From Candidatus Bipolaricaulota bacterium (lineage in GTDB: Bacteria > Bipolaricaulota > Bipolaricaulia > Bipolaricaulales > Bipolaricaulaceae), in contig JALHJZ010000004.1 of NCBI GenBank assembly GCA_022838705.1, positions 1-64,000 on the forward strand: a stretch of 64,000 nucleotides of DNA, written 5' to 3'. The translations under genes and the position numbers were made by a program. This document shows, in pieces, positions 24,423 through 32,814 of this stretch. Every line of letters begins with the position of its first letter. Position 1 is the stretch's first letter. A model generated the notes under the pieces. The model saw only the letters and a list, made by a program, of their open reading frames with translations. It had not been told where the DNA came from and did no database searches.

Positions 24423-25439
24423 ATGGGAAAGCGAGAAGTGCTCGACAATGTCCTGAAGCAGATCCAGAAGTCCTACGGCGAGGGCGCGATCATGTGGCTG
24501 GGCGACAAACCGGTCGCCACAGGCGTGGACGTCATCCCGACCGGGTCGCTCGCCCTCGACATCGCCCTCGGCGTGGGGGGCGTCCCCCGGGGGCGGATGA
24601 TCGAGATCTTCGGACCGGAGGCATCGGGGAAGACGACGCTCGCCCTTCACATCGTCGCCGAAGCGCAGAAGCTGGGGGGGACGGCAGCGTTCATCGACGC
24701 CGAGCATGCCCTCGACCCCAACTACACGCGCGCGATCGGCGTTGACCTCGACCACCTCCTCCTCTCCCAGCCGAGCTCGGGCGAGCAGGCCCTTGAGATC
24801 ATGGAGCAGCTCGTGCGGTCCGGCGCGGTGGACATCATCACCGTGGACTCGGTGGCCGCCCTCGTGCCGGAGGCCGAGCTCCAGGGCCAGATGGGCGACG
24901 CCCAGGTCGGGCTCCAGGCCCGGCTCATGTCCCAGGCGATGCGGAAGCTCGCCGCGGCGATCGCCCAGTCCAAGACGGTGGCGGTCTTCGTGAACCAGAT
25001 CCGGTCCACGATCCAGTCCGGGCCATGGGGACCGGGCACGACCACCTCCGGCGGCCGGGCCCTCAAGTTCTACGCCTCGGTGCGGATGAACATCTGGGCC
25101 GAGGGGAAGATCGCCGAGGGCGACGACCGGGTCGGGATGAAGGCCCATGTGCGGGTGGTGAAGAACAAGGTCGCCGCCCCGTTCCGCGAGGCGAGCTTCG
25201 ACGTGATCTACGGCCAGGGGATCGTCCGCGAGCGGGACGCGATCAACTGCGGGGTGGAGTTGGACGTGATCACCCGCTCCGGCTCCTGGTATTCCTACGG
25301 CGACACCCGCCTCGGCCAGGGCCTCGCCCAGGCAGCTCAGTTCCTCCGCGACAACCCCGACCTCACCGACCAGATCATCCGCGACATCCGGAAGAAGGCG
25401 GGCCTGCCGGAGCCGACGCCCCGTGAGAGCGAAGGATGA
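24423..25439 (+). CDS. recA: Recombinase RecA
   Basis: The 338-residue recombinase coats single-stranded DNA and catalyses strand exchange. It shows Walker A GPEASGKTT (residues 64-72), the catalytic Glu in FIDAEHALDP, Walker B VDIITVDSVAALVP, loop 1/2 regions and GGRALKFYASVRMNI. The usual IREKIGVMFGNPETT segment of loop 2 is replaced by IRSTIQSGPWGPGTTT, a variation seen in some deep lineages and worth noting because this loop contacts DNA. It heads a recA-recX-ispF unit and overlaps recX by 17 bases. Confidence 0.98.
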   Translation: MGKREVLDNVLKQIQKSYGEGAIMWLGDKPVATGVDVIPTGSLALDIALGVGGVPRGRMIEIFGPEASGKTTLALHIVAEAQKLGGTAAFIDAEHALDPNYTRAIGVDLDHLLLSQPSSGEQALEIMEQLVRSGAVDIITVDSVAALVPEAELQGQMGDAQVGLQARLMSQAMRKLAAAIAQSKTVAVFVNQIRSTIQSGPWGPGTTTSGGRALKFYASVRMNIWAEGKIAEGDDRVGMKAHVRVVKNKVAAPFREASFDVIYGQGIVRERDAINCGVELDVITRSGSWYSYGDTRLGQGLAQAAQFLRDNPDLTDQIIRDIRKKAGLPEPTPRESEG

Positions 25440-25908
25440 AGCAGCGGCCAAGGCCTACGTGGAGCGACTCGTAGCGTATCGCCCCCGGACCGTGGCCGAG
25501 GTGCGGCGGCGCCTCGCCGCGAAGGGGTTTCCCCCCGAGGTCGTGCGGGCTGCGCTCTCGTATGCCGAGGAGGGAGGCCTCGTGGATGACGCCCTGTTCG
25601 CCCGCCTCTACGCCGACGACCGCCTCCTGTCTCGCCCTTGCTCGCGGAAGCTCCTCACGAGGGAGTTGCGGGATCGCGGGGTGGACGACGCCCTCGCCGA
25701 GCGCGCGGCCCGAGCCGCCCTGCCCGATCTGTCGGAAGAGGACCTCGCCCGCCGTGCCCTCGCGGCGCGGATGCCCCTCTGGCAGGGTCTCTCCCCCGAC
25801 GTCGCCCGCAACCGGGCGGCGGCGTTCCTCCTCCGGCGCGGGTTCTCCCCCGCCCTCGCCCGGAAGACCGTAGACGAGGCATTGGAAGAGGGATGGACAT
25901 CCGGATAG
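25423..25908 (+). CDS. recX: RecA modulator RecX
   Basis: A 161-residue, all-helical protein beginning at GTG 25423 inside the end of recA. It shows the repeated three-helix RecX pattern: AYVERLVAYRPRTVAEVRRRL-type first repeat, ALSYAEEGGLVDDALFARLYADDR, and LLTRELRDRGVDDALAERA. RecX binds within the RecA filament and restrains its activity. Context immediately after recA supports this. Its end overlaps ispF by 16 bases. Confidence 0.88.
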   Translation: MRAKDEAAAKAYVERLVAYRPRTVAEVRRRLAAKGFPPEVVRAALSYAEEGGLVDDALFARLYADDRLLSRPCSRKLLTRELRDRGVDDALAERAARAALPDLSEEDLARRALAARMPLWQGLSPDVARNRAAAFLLRRGFSPALARKTVDEALEEGWTSG

Positions 25909-26393
25909 GCCTCGGCATCGACTTCCACCGGTTCGCCCCCGAGCGCGATCTCGTCCTCGGCGGGGTCGTGATCCCCCATAGCCTTGGGCTGGACGGCCAT
26001 TCGGACGCCGATGTCCTCCTCCACGCGATCGGCGACGCCCTCCTTGGGGCGGCCGCCCTCGGCGACATCGGGCACCACTTTCCAGTGGGGGACCCGGCGT
26101 ACGCGGGGATCTCCTCCCTCGAGCTCCTGCGGAGGACCGTCGCCCTCCTCGCCGTAGCCGGCTACGCCCCGTCCCAGGTGGACGCGGTGGTGGTGGCGGA
26201 GCGGCCGGTCCTCGCCCCCTACGTCCCGACGATGCAAGCCCGGATCGCCGCCGCCCTCGGGGTCGAGATCTCCGCGGTGTCCGTGAAGGCGACCACACCC
26301 GAGCGAATGGGGGCGCTGGGCCGGGGGGAGGGGATCGGCGCGTGGGCGGTGGCCCTCATTGTCCGAACAGCCGCCGGAGATCCTGGAACGTGA
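25893..26393 (+). CDS. ispF: 2-C-methyl-D-erythritol 2,4-cyclodiphosphate synthase
   Basis: The 166-residue enzyme forms the cyclic diphosphate of the DXP isoprenoid pathway. Signatures are GIDFHRF (with the zinc Asp and His, residues 8-14), GGVVIPHSLGLDGHSDADVLLHAIGDALLG, GDIGHHFP and the C-terminal VKATTPERMGALGRGEGIGAWAVAL. ATG 25893 follows GGAAGAGG. The fold normally trimerises. ispD of the same pathway lies at 38415-39089 in this window, unlinked. The last 38 bases overlap rseP convergently. Confidence 0.97.
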   Translation: MDIRIGLGIDFHRFAPERDLVLGGVVIPHSLGLDGHSDADVLLHAIGDALLGAAALGDIGHHFPVGDPAYAGISSLELLRRTVALLAVAGYAPSQVDAVVVAERPVLAPYVPTMQARIAAALGVEISAVSVKATTPERMGALGRGEGIGAWAVALIVRTAAGDPGT

Positions 26394-27630
26394 TCAGGAT
26401 GAGGAGTCCAAACAGGATCGCGAACCCCACCGCGTGCACCACCATCTCCACCCGCGGCGAGACCTTGCGCCGGGTCACCATCTCGTAGAGGGCGAACACC
26501 GTCCGGGCCCCATCGAGGGCGGGGAAGGGGATCAAGTTGAACAGGGCGAGGTTGAGGCTGATCAGGGCCACGAGGAGGAGGAGCACGACCGGCCCCGCCC
26601 GCATGCCCTCGCCCAACAGGGCCGCGATCCCCACTGGGCCTGCGACCGCCTCCCCGGCGGGGATGGAGCGGGTGATGAGCCCGCGGATCGTCGCGACGAA
26701 CCCCACCATCGCGTCCGCGATCTGCCGGAACGCGAGGGCTACCCCTTCCCCAGGGGCCGGACGTTCGTAGCGGGGGGGGAGCGTGCGGAACGAGGCCCCC
26801 TCAAGGAGATCGTCCACCGAATCCGGGAGGGGAAGGTCCAGCCGGTCGCCCGCCCGGTCCACCATCGCCTTCCGGCACCCGTCCGCCCAGATTGCGTACA
26901 GATCATAGAACGAGCTCACCGGTTCCCCGCAGGCGGAGACGATCCGGTCGCCCGGGGCGAACCCGGCCCGAGCGAGGGGGGCATCTGGGGGGAGCGCCTC
27001 GATCTCCGCGAGCACGATCTGGGGGAGGAAGTACGCCCCCACGAGGTACCGCCCGTCGCCGGGCGAGAATGCGGGGGTGATGGCGACCTCCATCTCCTCC
27101 CCTCCCCGTTCGATGCGGAACGGCACGGGCTGGGGAGCGAGGGCCTGGATCGTCGCCCCGACGTCGTCGGTGGCCCACGCCGAGCGGCCGCCGACGGAGA
27201 GGATCACGTCCCCCACCTGGAGCACCTCCGCAGCCGGCTTCCCGGGGACGAGGCCGGCCACCTGGGGTCGCGGGAGGCCGAACCCGAGGATCGCCCCCAC
27301 CGCCACCGCCACGGCGAGCACAACGTTCGCCAGCGGGCCGCACAGGGAGAGCGCAAACCGCTTCCAGGCTGGCTGGCCGTAGTAAGTGCGCTCGAACGGG
27401 ACCTCGGTGGCCGCCTCCGACTCGCCGGCGAGGCGCACGAACCCCCCGAGGGGCAAGATGCGAAGACTGTACCGCGTCTCCCCGCGCTGCCGCGCCCACA
27501 CCGTCGGCCCGAACCCGAGCGCGAACTCCTCGACCGCGATCCCCAGGGCCTTCGCGGCGAGGAAGTGCCCGCCCTCGTGGATCCCCACGAGGAACAGAAT
27601 CGTCCCCACGAAGAGGAGGAACGTGGTCAC
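26356..27630 (-). CDS. rseP: Site-2 zinc metalloprotease, RseP-like
   Basis: A 424-residue membrane protease that cleaves within transmembrane helices of regulators or signal peptides. The first helix carries HEGGH (zinc ligands and catalytic Glu, about residue 18), and the third has NLIPFPALDGAR with the Asp zinc ligand. Between them are two PDZ-like regions (VAGLVPGKPAAEVLQVGDVIL and APLARAGFAPGDRIV). I start at GTG 27630, which overlaps the tilS stop as GTGA, because longer versions only add low-complexity residues before the first helix. Its targets are unknown; no anti-sigma factor is nearby. Confidence 0.93.
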   Translation of the reverse strand: MTTFLLFVGTILFLVGIHEGGHFLAAKALGIAVEEFALGFGPTVWARQRGETRYSLRILPLGGFVRLAGESEAATEVPFERTYYGQPAWKRFALSLCGPLANVVLAVAVAVGAILGFGLPRPQVAGLVPGKPAAEVLQVGDVILSVGGRSAWATDDVGATIQALAPQPVPFRIERGGEEMEVAITPAFSPGDGRYLVGAYFLPQIVLAEIEALPPDAPLARAGFAPGDRIVSACGEPVSSFYDLYAIWADGCRKAMVDRAGDRLDLPLPDSVDDLLEGASFRTLPPRYERPAPGEGVALAFRQIADAMVGFVATIRGLITRSIPAGEAVAGPVGIAALLGEGMRAGPVVLLLLVALISLNLALFNLIPFPALDGARTVFALYEMVTRRKVSPRVEMVVHAVGFAILFGLLILITFQDLRRLFGQ

Positions 27631-28973
27631 AGCCGTCTCGCCTCGACCCGCAGGACTTCGTTCGTCTCCATCGCCACCCGATGATCCTCGCTTTGGCGCA
27701 CCCCGACCACCCATGCGATGCCCGCCCTATCGCAGAGGAGGGGCCACCGTCCCCGCTCCCAGCGCGGGATGCGGGCCTCCATGAGGAGATCGCGGACCCG
27801 TTTCGTCCCCGTGAGGCCGAACGGGCGCAGGCGGTCCCCGGGTCGCGGCGTGCGCACGAGGAGGGGGAGGGCGAGCCGGTGGGGATCGAGGTAGGCGATG
27901 AGCGGGTTCGGCGGAACGAGGCGCGAGGGCCGCGGGACGCGGCGCAGGGAGAACGCCCACCCGAGCTCCCCGATCACCGCCTCGCCCTCGCCGGGCACCT
28001 CCCACGCCGGAGGGAGGGCGAGGTCCCGATCGGGGGAACCGAACCTGAGGATCCCACTTCCGATCTGGGCGGATAGCCCGCGGGGGAGGTGGACCTCGCC
28101 CCGTCCCCGCCGGATCCCCTCCACCACCGCCTCAACGTGGCGCTGGGCGAGGACGACCCCCGCCTCCTCCCCCGCCCGCCGGACGACGAGGGCCTGCACG
28201 CTGCGGGGAAGTGAGCGGAGGAGTTCGAGGTCGAGGCCGTCCTCCCGGGAGACCTCGGCGCAAGCGAGGTCCGCCGCCCAGGCCAAGGCCTCCTCGGCCT
28301 CGGCGAGGAGCCCGGCGGCTCGGGCGAGGGCCTCCTCGGCCCGCGGGTTGCGGCGGGAGAGGATGGGGAGGACCTCGTGACGGATCGCGTTCCGCAGGAG
28401 CCGCCGATCCTCATTTGTCGGGTCATCGCGGAAGGGGATCCCCTCCCGGGCGCAGAAGGCGCGCGTCTCCTCCCGGGAGAGGAGGATGAGGGGGCGGATG
28501 TAAGGAGGCGTGGCAGGGAGGATCCCCCTGAGCCCGCGGGGGCCCGCGCCGCGGAGGAGGTGGAGGAGGACGGTCTCCGCGACATCGGACCGCGTGTGGC
28601 CGAGCGCGATCTTCCCCGCGCCCGCGGCGCACGCCGCCCGCGCGAGGAACTCCTGGCGCGCGAGGCGGGCCGCTTCCTCCAGGTTGAGCTTCTTCGCCCG
28701 CGCGAGGGCGGGCACGTCCACGCGGTCGTAGATGAGGGGAAGGCCGAGGTCCGCCGCCGCTCCCTGCACCAGAGCGAGGTCCTCCGCCGTGTCCGGCCGG
28801 ATCCCGTGGTCGAGGTGGGCCACGGTGAGGGTGAGCGAGAACTCGTCCCGCAGGCGGTCGAGGGCGTAAAGGAGGGCCAGCGAGTCCGCTCCCCCAGACA
28901 CGGCGACGAGGACGCGCTCCCCGGGACCAAGGAGCCCGTACCGGCGGATCGCCTCCCGGACCCTAGCGAGCAT
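27627..28973 (-). CDS. tilS: tRNA-Ile lysidine synthase
   Basis: A 448-residue ATP-dependent enzyme that converts C34 of tRNA-Ile(CAU) to lysidine. The PP-loop SGGADS (residues 26-31), the family blocks HLDHGIRP, LGHTRSDVAETVLLHLLRG, and FRDDPTNEDRRLLRNAIRHEVLP are all present, with a C-terminal TilS domain (RTPRPGDRLRPFGLTGTKRVRDLL). It is translationally coupled to rseP downstream. Confidence 0.96.
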   Translation of the reverse strand: MLARVREAIRRYGLLGPGERVLVAVSGGADSLALLYALDRLRDEFSLTLTVAHLDHGIRPDTAEDLALVQGAAADLGLPLIYDRVDVPALARAKKLNLEEAARLARQEFLARAACAAGAGKIALGHTRSDVAETVLLHLLRGAGPRGLRGILPATPPYIRPLILLSREETRAFCAREGIPFRDDPTNEDRRLLRNAIRHEVLPILSRRNPRAEEALARAAGLLAEAEEALAWAADLACAEVSREDGLDLELLRSLPRSVQALVVRRAGEEAGVVLAQRHVEAVVEGIRRGRGEVHLPRGLSAQIGSGILRFGSPDRDLALPPAWEVPGEGEAVIGELGWAFSLRRVPRPSRLVPPNPLIAYLDPHRLALPLLVRTPRPGDRLRPFGLTGTKRVRDLLMEARIPRWERGRWPLLCDRAGIAWVVGVRQSEDHRVAMETNEVLRVEARRL

Positions 28974-29032
28974 CGCCCGCCTCGCCGGGCCGCGGTGGGA
29001 GCACCCGGATCCGCCCGTGAACTTCCGGCCCC

Positions 29033-29401
29033 CTAGAAGCGGACCGCGAACCCCGACGGAAAGACCTCGAGGGAGATCCCCTCCCGCTCAAGCGCGACCT
29101 GATACGCGTCCCAGCCCGAATAGAACGCCCACAGGGCATGCACGGCGCCCACGCCCCAGTACAGGGAGAACCCGGGGTAGGGCAGGATCGCGGCCAGGTA
29201 CCCTCCTCCGATGACCAGCGCCACGTCCACCGCGAAGTGGGTGAGGGCCTTGTCGTACTCCTCGTTGAGGTACTGCCCGAGGCCGGGGATCGCGAACGAA
29301 GCGATCCCGTGGATGAGAGGGATTGGGTTCGGCTCCTGCCGTGCCCACCCGACCATGCCCACCCCGACCACCACCGCCAGCGCCACCGCTCCCGCTCGCA
29401 T
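29033..29401 (-). CDS. Small membrane protein, DUF5683-like
   Basis: A 122-residue protein with an N-terminal hydrophobic signal or anchor (AVALAVVVGVGMVGWA), then HGIASFAIPGLGQYLNEEYDKALTHF and a second hydrophobic segment (VALVIGGGYLAAILPYPGF). The P-G-x-GQ-x-x-x-x-x-x-KA motif is characteristic of DUF5683-type small membrane proteins, whose function is unknown. It starts the base after the yebC stop codon, and the end of yebC supplies its ribosome site (GAAGGAGGC). Confidence 0.65.
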   Translation of the reverse strand: MRAGAVALAVVVGVGMVGWARQEPNPIPLIHGIASFAIPGLGQYLNEEYDKALTHFAVDVALVIGGGYLAAILPYPGFSLYWGVGAVHALWAFYSGWDAYQVALEREGISLEVFPSGFAVRF

Positions 29402-30151
29402 CTAGCCTCCTTCGACTTGCGCCAACACCTCGTCCGGGATGTCAAAATTCGCCACGACCTCCTGGACGTCCTCTTCCTCATCGAGCGCATCCATGAGCTT
29501 GAGGAGCCTCTCCGCGTCCTTCCCCTCCACCCGCACGGTGGCCTTGGGGACGAGGGCGATCTCGGCGCGGGTCACGGTCACTCCCTGTCCCTTCAGCGCG
29601 TCCCGCACCGCAGCCACCGCGCTCGACGGGGTGTAGAAGGTGAGGGTCTCCCCCTCGTCCAGGAAGTCCTCCGCCCCGGCCTCGGCCGCGACGAGGATGA
29701 CCTCCTCCCGATCCGCATCCCCGGGGATGGCCTCCACCACCCCGCGGCGATCGAATTGCCAGGCCACGCTCCCCTCACCCCCGAGGCTTCCGCCGTGGCC
29801 CTCGAAGATGTGGCGCACCGCCGCCGCAGTGCGGTTCCGGTTATCGGTGAGCGCGCGCAGCAGGATCGCCACCCCCCCCGGGCCGTAGCCCTCGTAGGTC
29901 ACCTCGGCATACTGAACCCCGTCCAGGTTCCCCGCGCCCCTCTTGATCGCCCGCTCGATGTTCTCCTTGGGCATGTTCGCGGCGCGGGCTCGTTCGATCG
30001 CCGCGGCCAAGGTGACATTGGTCTCAGGGTTGGGATCCTGCCGAGCACAGACGATGATCTCCCGCGTGATACGGGAGAAGAGGCTGGACCGCTTCTTGTC
30101 CTGCGCCCCTTTCCGGTGCTTGATGTTCGCCCATTTGGAATGACCAGCCAT
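29402..30151 (-). CDS. yebC: YebC/PmpR-family protein
   Basis: A 249-residue protein that starts MAGHSKWANIKHRKGAQDKK, the unmistakable YebC opening, and continues with PKENIERAIKRG, YEGYGPGGVAILL and the acidic C-terminal LMDALDEEEDVQEVVANFD. Members bind DNA as transcription regulators, and some promote translation of proline stretches. ATG 30151 is chosen because the family always begins at MAGHSKW. It leads the short yebC-DUF5683 unit. Confidence 0.96.
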   Translation of the reverse strand: MAGHSKWANIKHRKGAQDKKRSSLFSRITREIIVCARQDPNPETNVTLAAAIERARAANMPKENIERAIKRGAGNLDGVQYAEVTYEGYGPGGVAILLRALTDNRNRTAAAVRHIFEGHGGSLGGEGSVAWQFDRRGVVEAIPGDADREEVILVAAEAGAEDFLDEGETLTFYTPSSAVAAVRDALKGQGVTVTRAEIALVPKATVRVEGKDAERLLKLMDALDEEEDVQEVVANFDIPDEVLAQVEGG

Positions 30152-30250
30152 CGGCCCCCTCGCAGCGTAGGGGAGAATGATAGTGATCGGCCGGGGATCG
30201 GGCAAGGGACCGGTTGCGCGGACCCGGATCGGAGAGGAGACTTACGGGGA

Positions 30251-30754
30251 ATGGCACCCAAATCGGATGCAGTGGAAGAGGGAATGCGGGAGGTCGAAGT
30301 GGGGCGCGTGCTCCGGGAGCAGGGCCGGACGCTCGCCGTGGCCGAGTCATGCACGGGCGGGCTCCTTGGCCAGCGGATCACCGCGGTCCCCGGGGCATCG
30401 GCGTACTTCCTCGGCGGGATCATCGCCTACCACAACGAGGCCAAGATGAGGCTCCTCGGGGTACCACGGGAGATCATCGCTGGCCACGGGGGGGTATCGG
30501 CGGAGTGCACCCGGGCTATGGCCTACGGCGCGCGGGAGCGGCTCAGCGCCGACTACGCGCTTGCGATAAGCGGGATCGCGGGGCCCGGCGGCGGAACACC
30601 GGACAAGCCGGTGGGCCTCGTGTACGTTGCCCTCGCCGCCCCAACCGGGATCTGGGTCGAGGAGCACCGCTTCCAGGGATCGCGCGACGGGAACCGCTGG
30701 TCGGCGTGCGAGGCCGCGCTTGAGCTTCTCCTCCGACAGGCGAGGGGGACATGA
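30251..30754 (+). CDS. pncC: CinA C-terminal domain protein, nicotinamide-nucleotide amidase-like
   Basis: A 167-residue stand-alone CinA-C domain: AVAESCTGGLLGQRIT with the catalytic Ser, GGIIAYHNEAKMRLLGV, YALAISGIAGPGGGTPDKPVG and a C-terminal helix. PncC deamidates NMN to nicotinate mononucleotide in NAD recycling. The N-terminal CinA domain is absent, as in E. coli PncC. ATG 30251 lies after GGAGAGGAGACTTACGGGGA. The stop overlaps the next start as ATGA. Confidence 0.9.
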   Translation: MAPKSDAVEEGMREVEVGRVLREQGRTLAVAESCTGGLLGQRITAVPGASAYFLGGIIAYHNEAKMRLLGVPREIIAGHGGVSAECTRAMAYGARERLSADYALAISGIAGPGGGTPDKPVGLVYVALAAPTGIWVEEHRFQGSRDGNRWSACEAALELLLRQARGT

Positions 30755-31857
30755 CCGATCCCCGACCGCCGCGCTCGCGGTGGGCCACCCTGCGCTGGAT
30801 CGCTCTCCTCGTCTTCATGGTCGGTGGCATCGCCCTGTTCGGGCTCCTCGTGTACTTCAGCGGTCCGGAGCAGGTGTTCGCGGAGATCGTCCGCATGGGG
30901 ATCATGGGGTTCCTGGCCGTGGTGCTGTGCGTGGTCGCGTCGATGCTGGCCTGGTCCCTGAGCTGGTACACCCTCCTCCGGGGGGCGGGGATCGCCACCT
31001 CGTTTCGCCGCACCGTGTCCCCGCTGCTCGCGGGGTTCACGGTCACGTATATCACTCCGTCGGCTTACCTCGGCGGCGAACCGGTGCGCGCCTACTGGGT
31101 CGCCCGCGACCAGGGCGTCCCCATGGCCCGGGTGATGGCCACCGTGGTGGTGGAACGGATCCTAGCGGGATTCGCCATGATCGCGTTCGCTTCGATCGGC
31201 GCTATGTTCGCGGTGGCCGCCCCGCAAATCCCGACCGCTGAAAAGGGGGCAATCGCGGTTGCCCTCGGGACCCTGGCCCTGCTCCTCATCGTCGCCCTCA
31301 TCCCCCTCACCCGGAACGCGCGTTGGCTGTCGGGCGTGGTCGCGTGGGCAGCCGGATTCCTCCCCGGACGGCAGCGGGTCCTCCGCGCGGCGGCGCACGT
31401 CGCGGACATGGAGGACGAGATCCATCGCGCGTTCACCCAATACCGGGGGTTCACCTTCCTCGCGCTCGGGTTTCAGCTCCTCACGGTCTTCTTCAACTAC
31501 ATCCGGCCGCAGATCTTCTTCTTCTCCACCCAGCGGGCCCTGTTCACGTTCCCGCAGCTCTCGCTCTACTTCACGCTGAGCATCTTCGTGAATGCTTTCC
31601 TGTGGTTCGTGCCCGGTGGGTTCGGGCTCACCGATGGGGGGCGGGTGGGAATCTTCAGGCTCCTCGGGATCCCGGCGAGCGGCGCGGTGGCGTTCAACGT
31701 CGTGTTCCGGTTCGTGGACCTCATCCTCGTTGCGATCGGGGTGCAGCTCCTCGTGCGGCGGGGCCTCCTCAGCCTGAGGCGGGGGCGAATCAAGGTCAAG
31801 GTGGACCAAGATCCCCCCGCAGGTCAGGGGACGAGTTCGAATCCGTCGGGAAAGTAG
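30751..31857 (+). CDS. Membrane protein of the lysylphosphatidylglycerol synthase TM/UPF0104 family
   Basis: A 368-residue polytopic protein with about eight membrane segments. The UPF0104 pattern is visible: SWYTLLRGAGI...FRRTVSPLLAGFTVTYITPSAYLGGEPVRAYWV, then VVVERIL, and late FVPGGFGLTDGGRVGIFRLLGI. Such proteins (AglD, YbhN, MprF N-domain type) are thought to flip lipids or lipid-linked sugars; no catalytic MprF domain is attached, so only a flippase-like role is suggested. It is coupled to pncC, and its last 34 bases overlap the opposing gene. Confidence 0.85.
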   Translation: MTDPRPPRSRWATLRWIALLVFMVGGIALFGLLVYFSGPEQVFAEIVRMGIMGFLAVVLCVVASMLAWSLSWYTLLRGAGIATSFRRTVSPLLAGFTVTYITPSAYLGGEPVRAYWVARDQGVPMARVMATVVVERILAGFAMIAFASIGAMFAVAAPQIPTAEKGAIAVALGTLALLLIVALIPLTRNARWLSGVVAWAAGFLPGRQRVLRAAAHVADMEDEIHRAFTQYRGFTFLALGFQLLTVFFNYIRPQIFFFSTQRALFTFPQLSLYFTLSIFVNAFLWFVPGGFGLTDGGRVGIFRLLGIPASGAVAFNVVFRFVDLILVAIGVQLLVRRGLLSLRRGRIKVKVDQDPPAGQGTSSNPSGK

Positions 31858-32777
31858 TCCGAGCGGTATACGAAGAGGGAGTCGGTTCCCTCCCCGATCT
31901 GCGCACCGAGGAACTCGCGGCCGCGGGCGAGCAGCACCGCATCCCCTGCGCTGGGAAGGCGGTAGGTGTCGACGGCGATTCGGCTCCCCCCGGCGAGGAT
32001 GACCCGCTCGCCTCCCGGCTCGACCCGGATCATGGTGGGCACTGCGCCTTCCTCAGTGCGGGATGAGGGGGTCGTGCCCACAACGAGGACCTGACATTCG
32101 ATCGCGGCGGGGAGGGGGCCCACGACGAGCGCGGGCAGGACGGCGAGACTACTCGGCATGCCGAGAACCAACGCCGGCCCCGGGGCAAGGCTCGCCTCAC
32201 CCCGCTCGTCACCGCTAATCACCGTCACGCGCTCCCCTTCGACCTCGGTGACGATGGTCCTCGACATTCCAAGCGGAGCGCGCACCTCGAGTACGTAGGA
32301 GACCGGGCGTCCTTGCGCATCTAGAACCGCCTCCTGGGTGAAGGTCGCCCGCATCGGGACAAAGAGCAGGCGAACCGTAAACTGCCCCGCCGACGTAAGC
32401 CTAATCCCCTCCGAGCCGACGGTGAGCGTGTAGCTCTCGTGGCCAAGGATTCCGCCTCGAACGGAGTACGCAAGTTGCCCACGGGAGCTGTACGGCACAA
32501 GTAGAACAGGGGCCGGTTCAACGTGGCCGGCGGGCGCCTCCTCCCCCATCTCCGGCACGGGTGACCTTGGAATCTGGAGATCCTCCCTTTCCTCGCGCTC
32601 GGGGGGCATAGCCGCGGCCCCAGGCGGAGGGGACGTCCACTCGTGTGGGATAGCCTTCACCGCAACCGGTTCCGGACCCTCAGGAGCTGGTCTCCATACC
32701 GCCACAACCCCACCCGCCACGCCGAGGAGGGCGAGAGCGACCACCAGGCGCCTCGGCCATCGTCGTTTCAGTCGGAT
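31824..32777 (-). CDS. Membrane-anchored hypothetical protein, DUF3108-like
   Basis: The frame encodes a basic N-terminus (RLKRRWPRR), a membrane anchor (LVVALALLGVAGGVVAVW), a proline/glutamate linker and a beta-rich domain (about residues 90-317; LAYSVRGGILGHESYTLTV, then SYVLEVRAPLGMSRTIVTEVEGERVTV) that resembles DUF3108-type secreted proteins. No ATG, GTG or TTG fits the anchor. The codon ATC 32777 lies six bases after AGGAGG, so I propose a rare AUC start, by inference. It follows the MacB-type permease gene and probably belongs to that operon as a secreted accessory protein. Confidence 0.6.
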   Translation of the reverse strand: MRLKRRWPRRLVVALALLGVAGGVVAVWRPAPEGPEPVAVKAIPHEWTSPPPGAAAMPPEREEREDLQIPRSPVPEMGEEAPAGHVEPAPVLLVPYSSRGQLAYSVRGGILGHESYTLTVGSEGIRLTSAGQFTVRLLFVPMRATFTQEAVLDAQGRPVSYVLEVRAPLGMSRTIVTEVEGERVTVISGDERGEASLAPGPALVLGMPSSLAVLPALVVGPLPAAIECQVLVVGTTPSSRTEEGAVPTMIRVEPGGERVILAGGSRIAVDTYRLPSAGDAVLLARGREFLGAQIGEGTDSLFVYRSDYFPDGFELVP

Positions 32778-32814
32778 GGCCTTCCTCCTTGAGCAGGAGG
32801 CGAACGCGGCCCGC

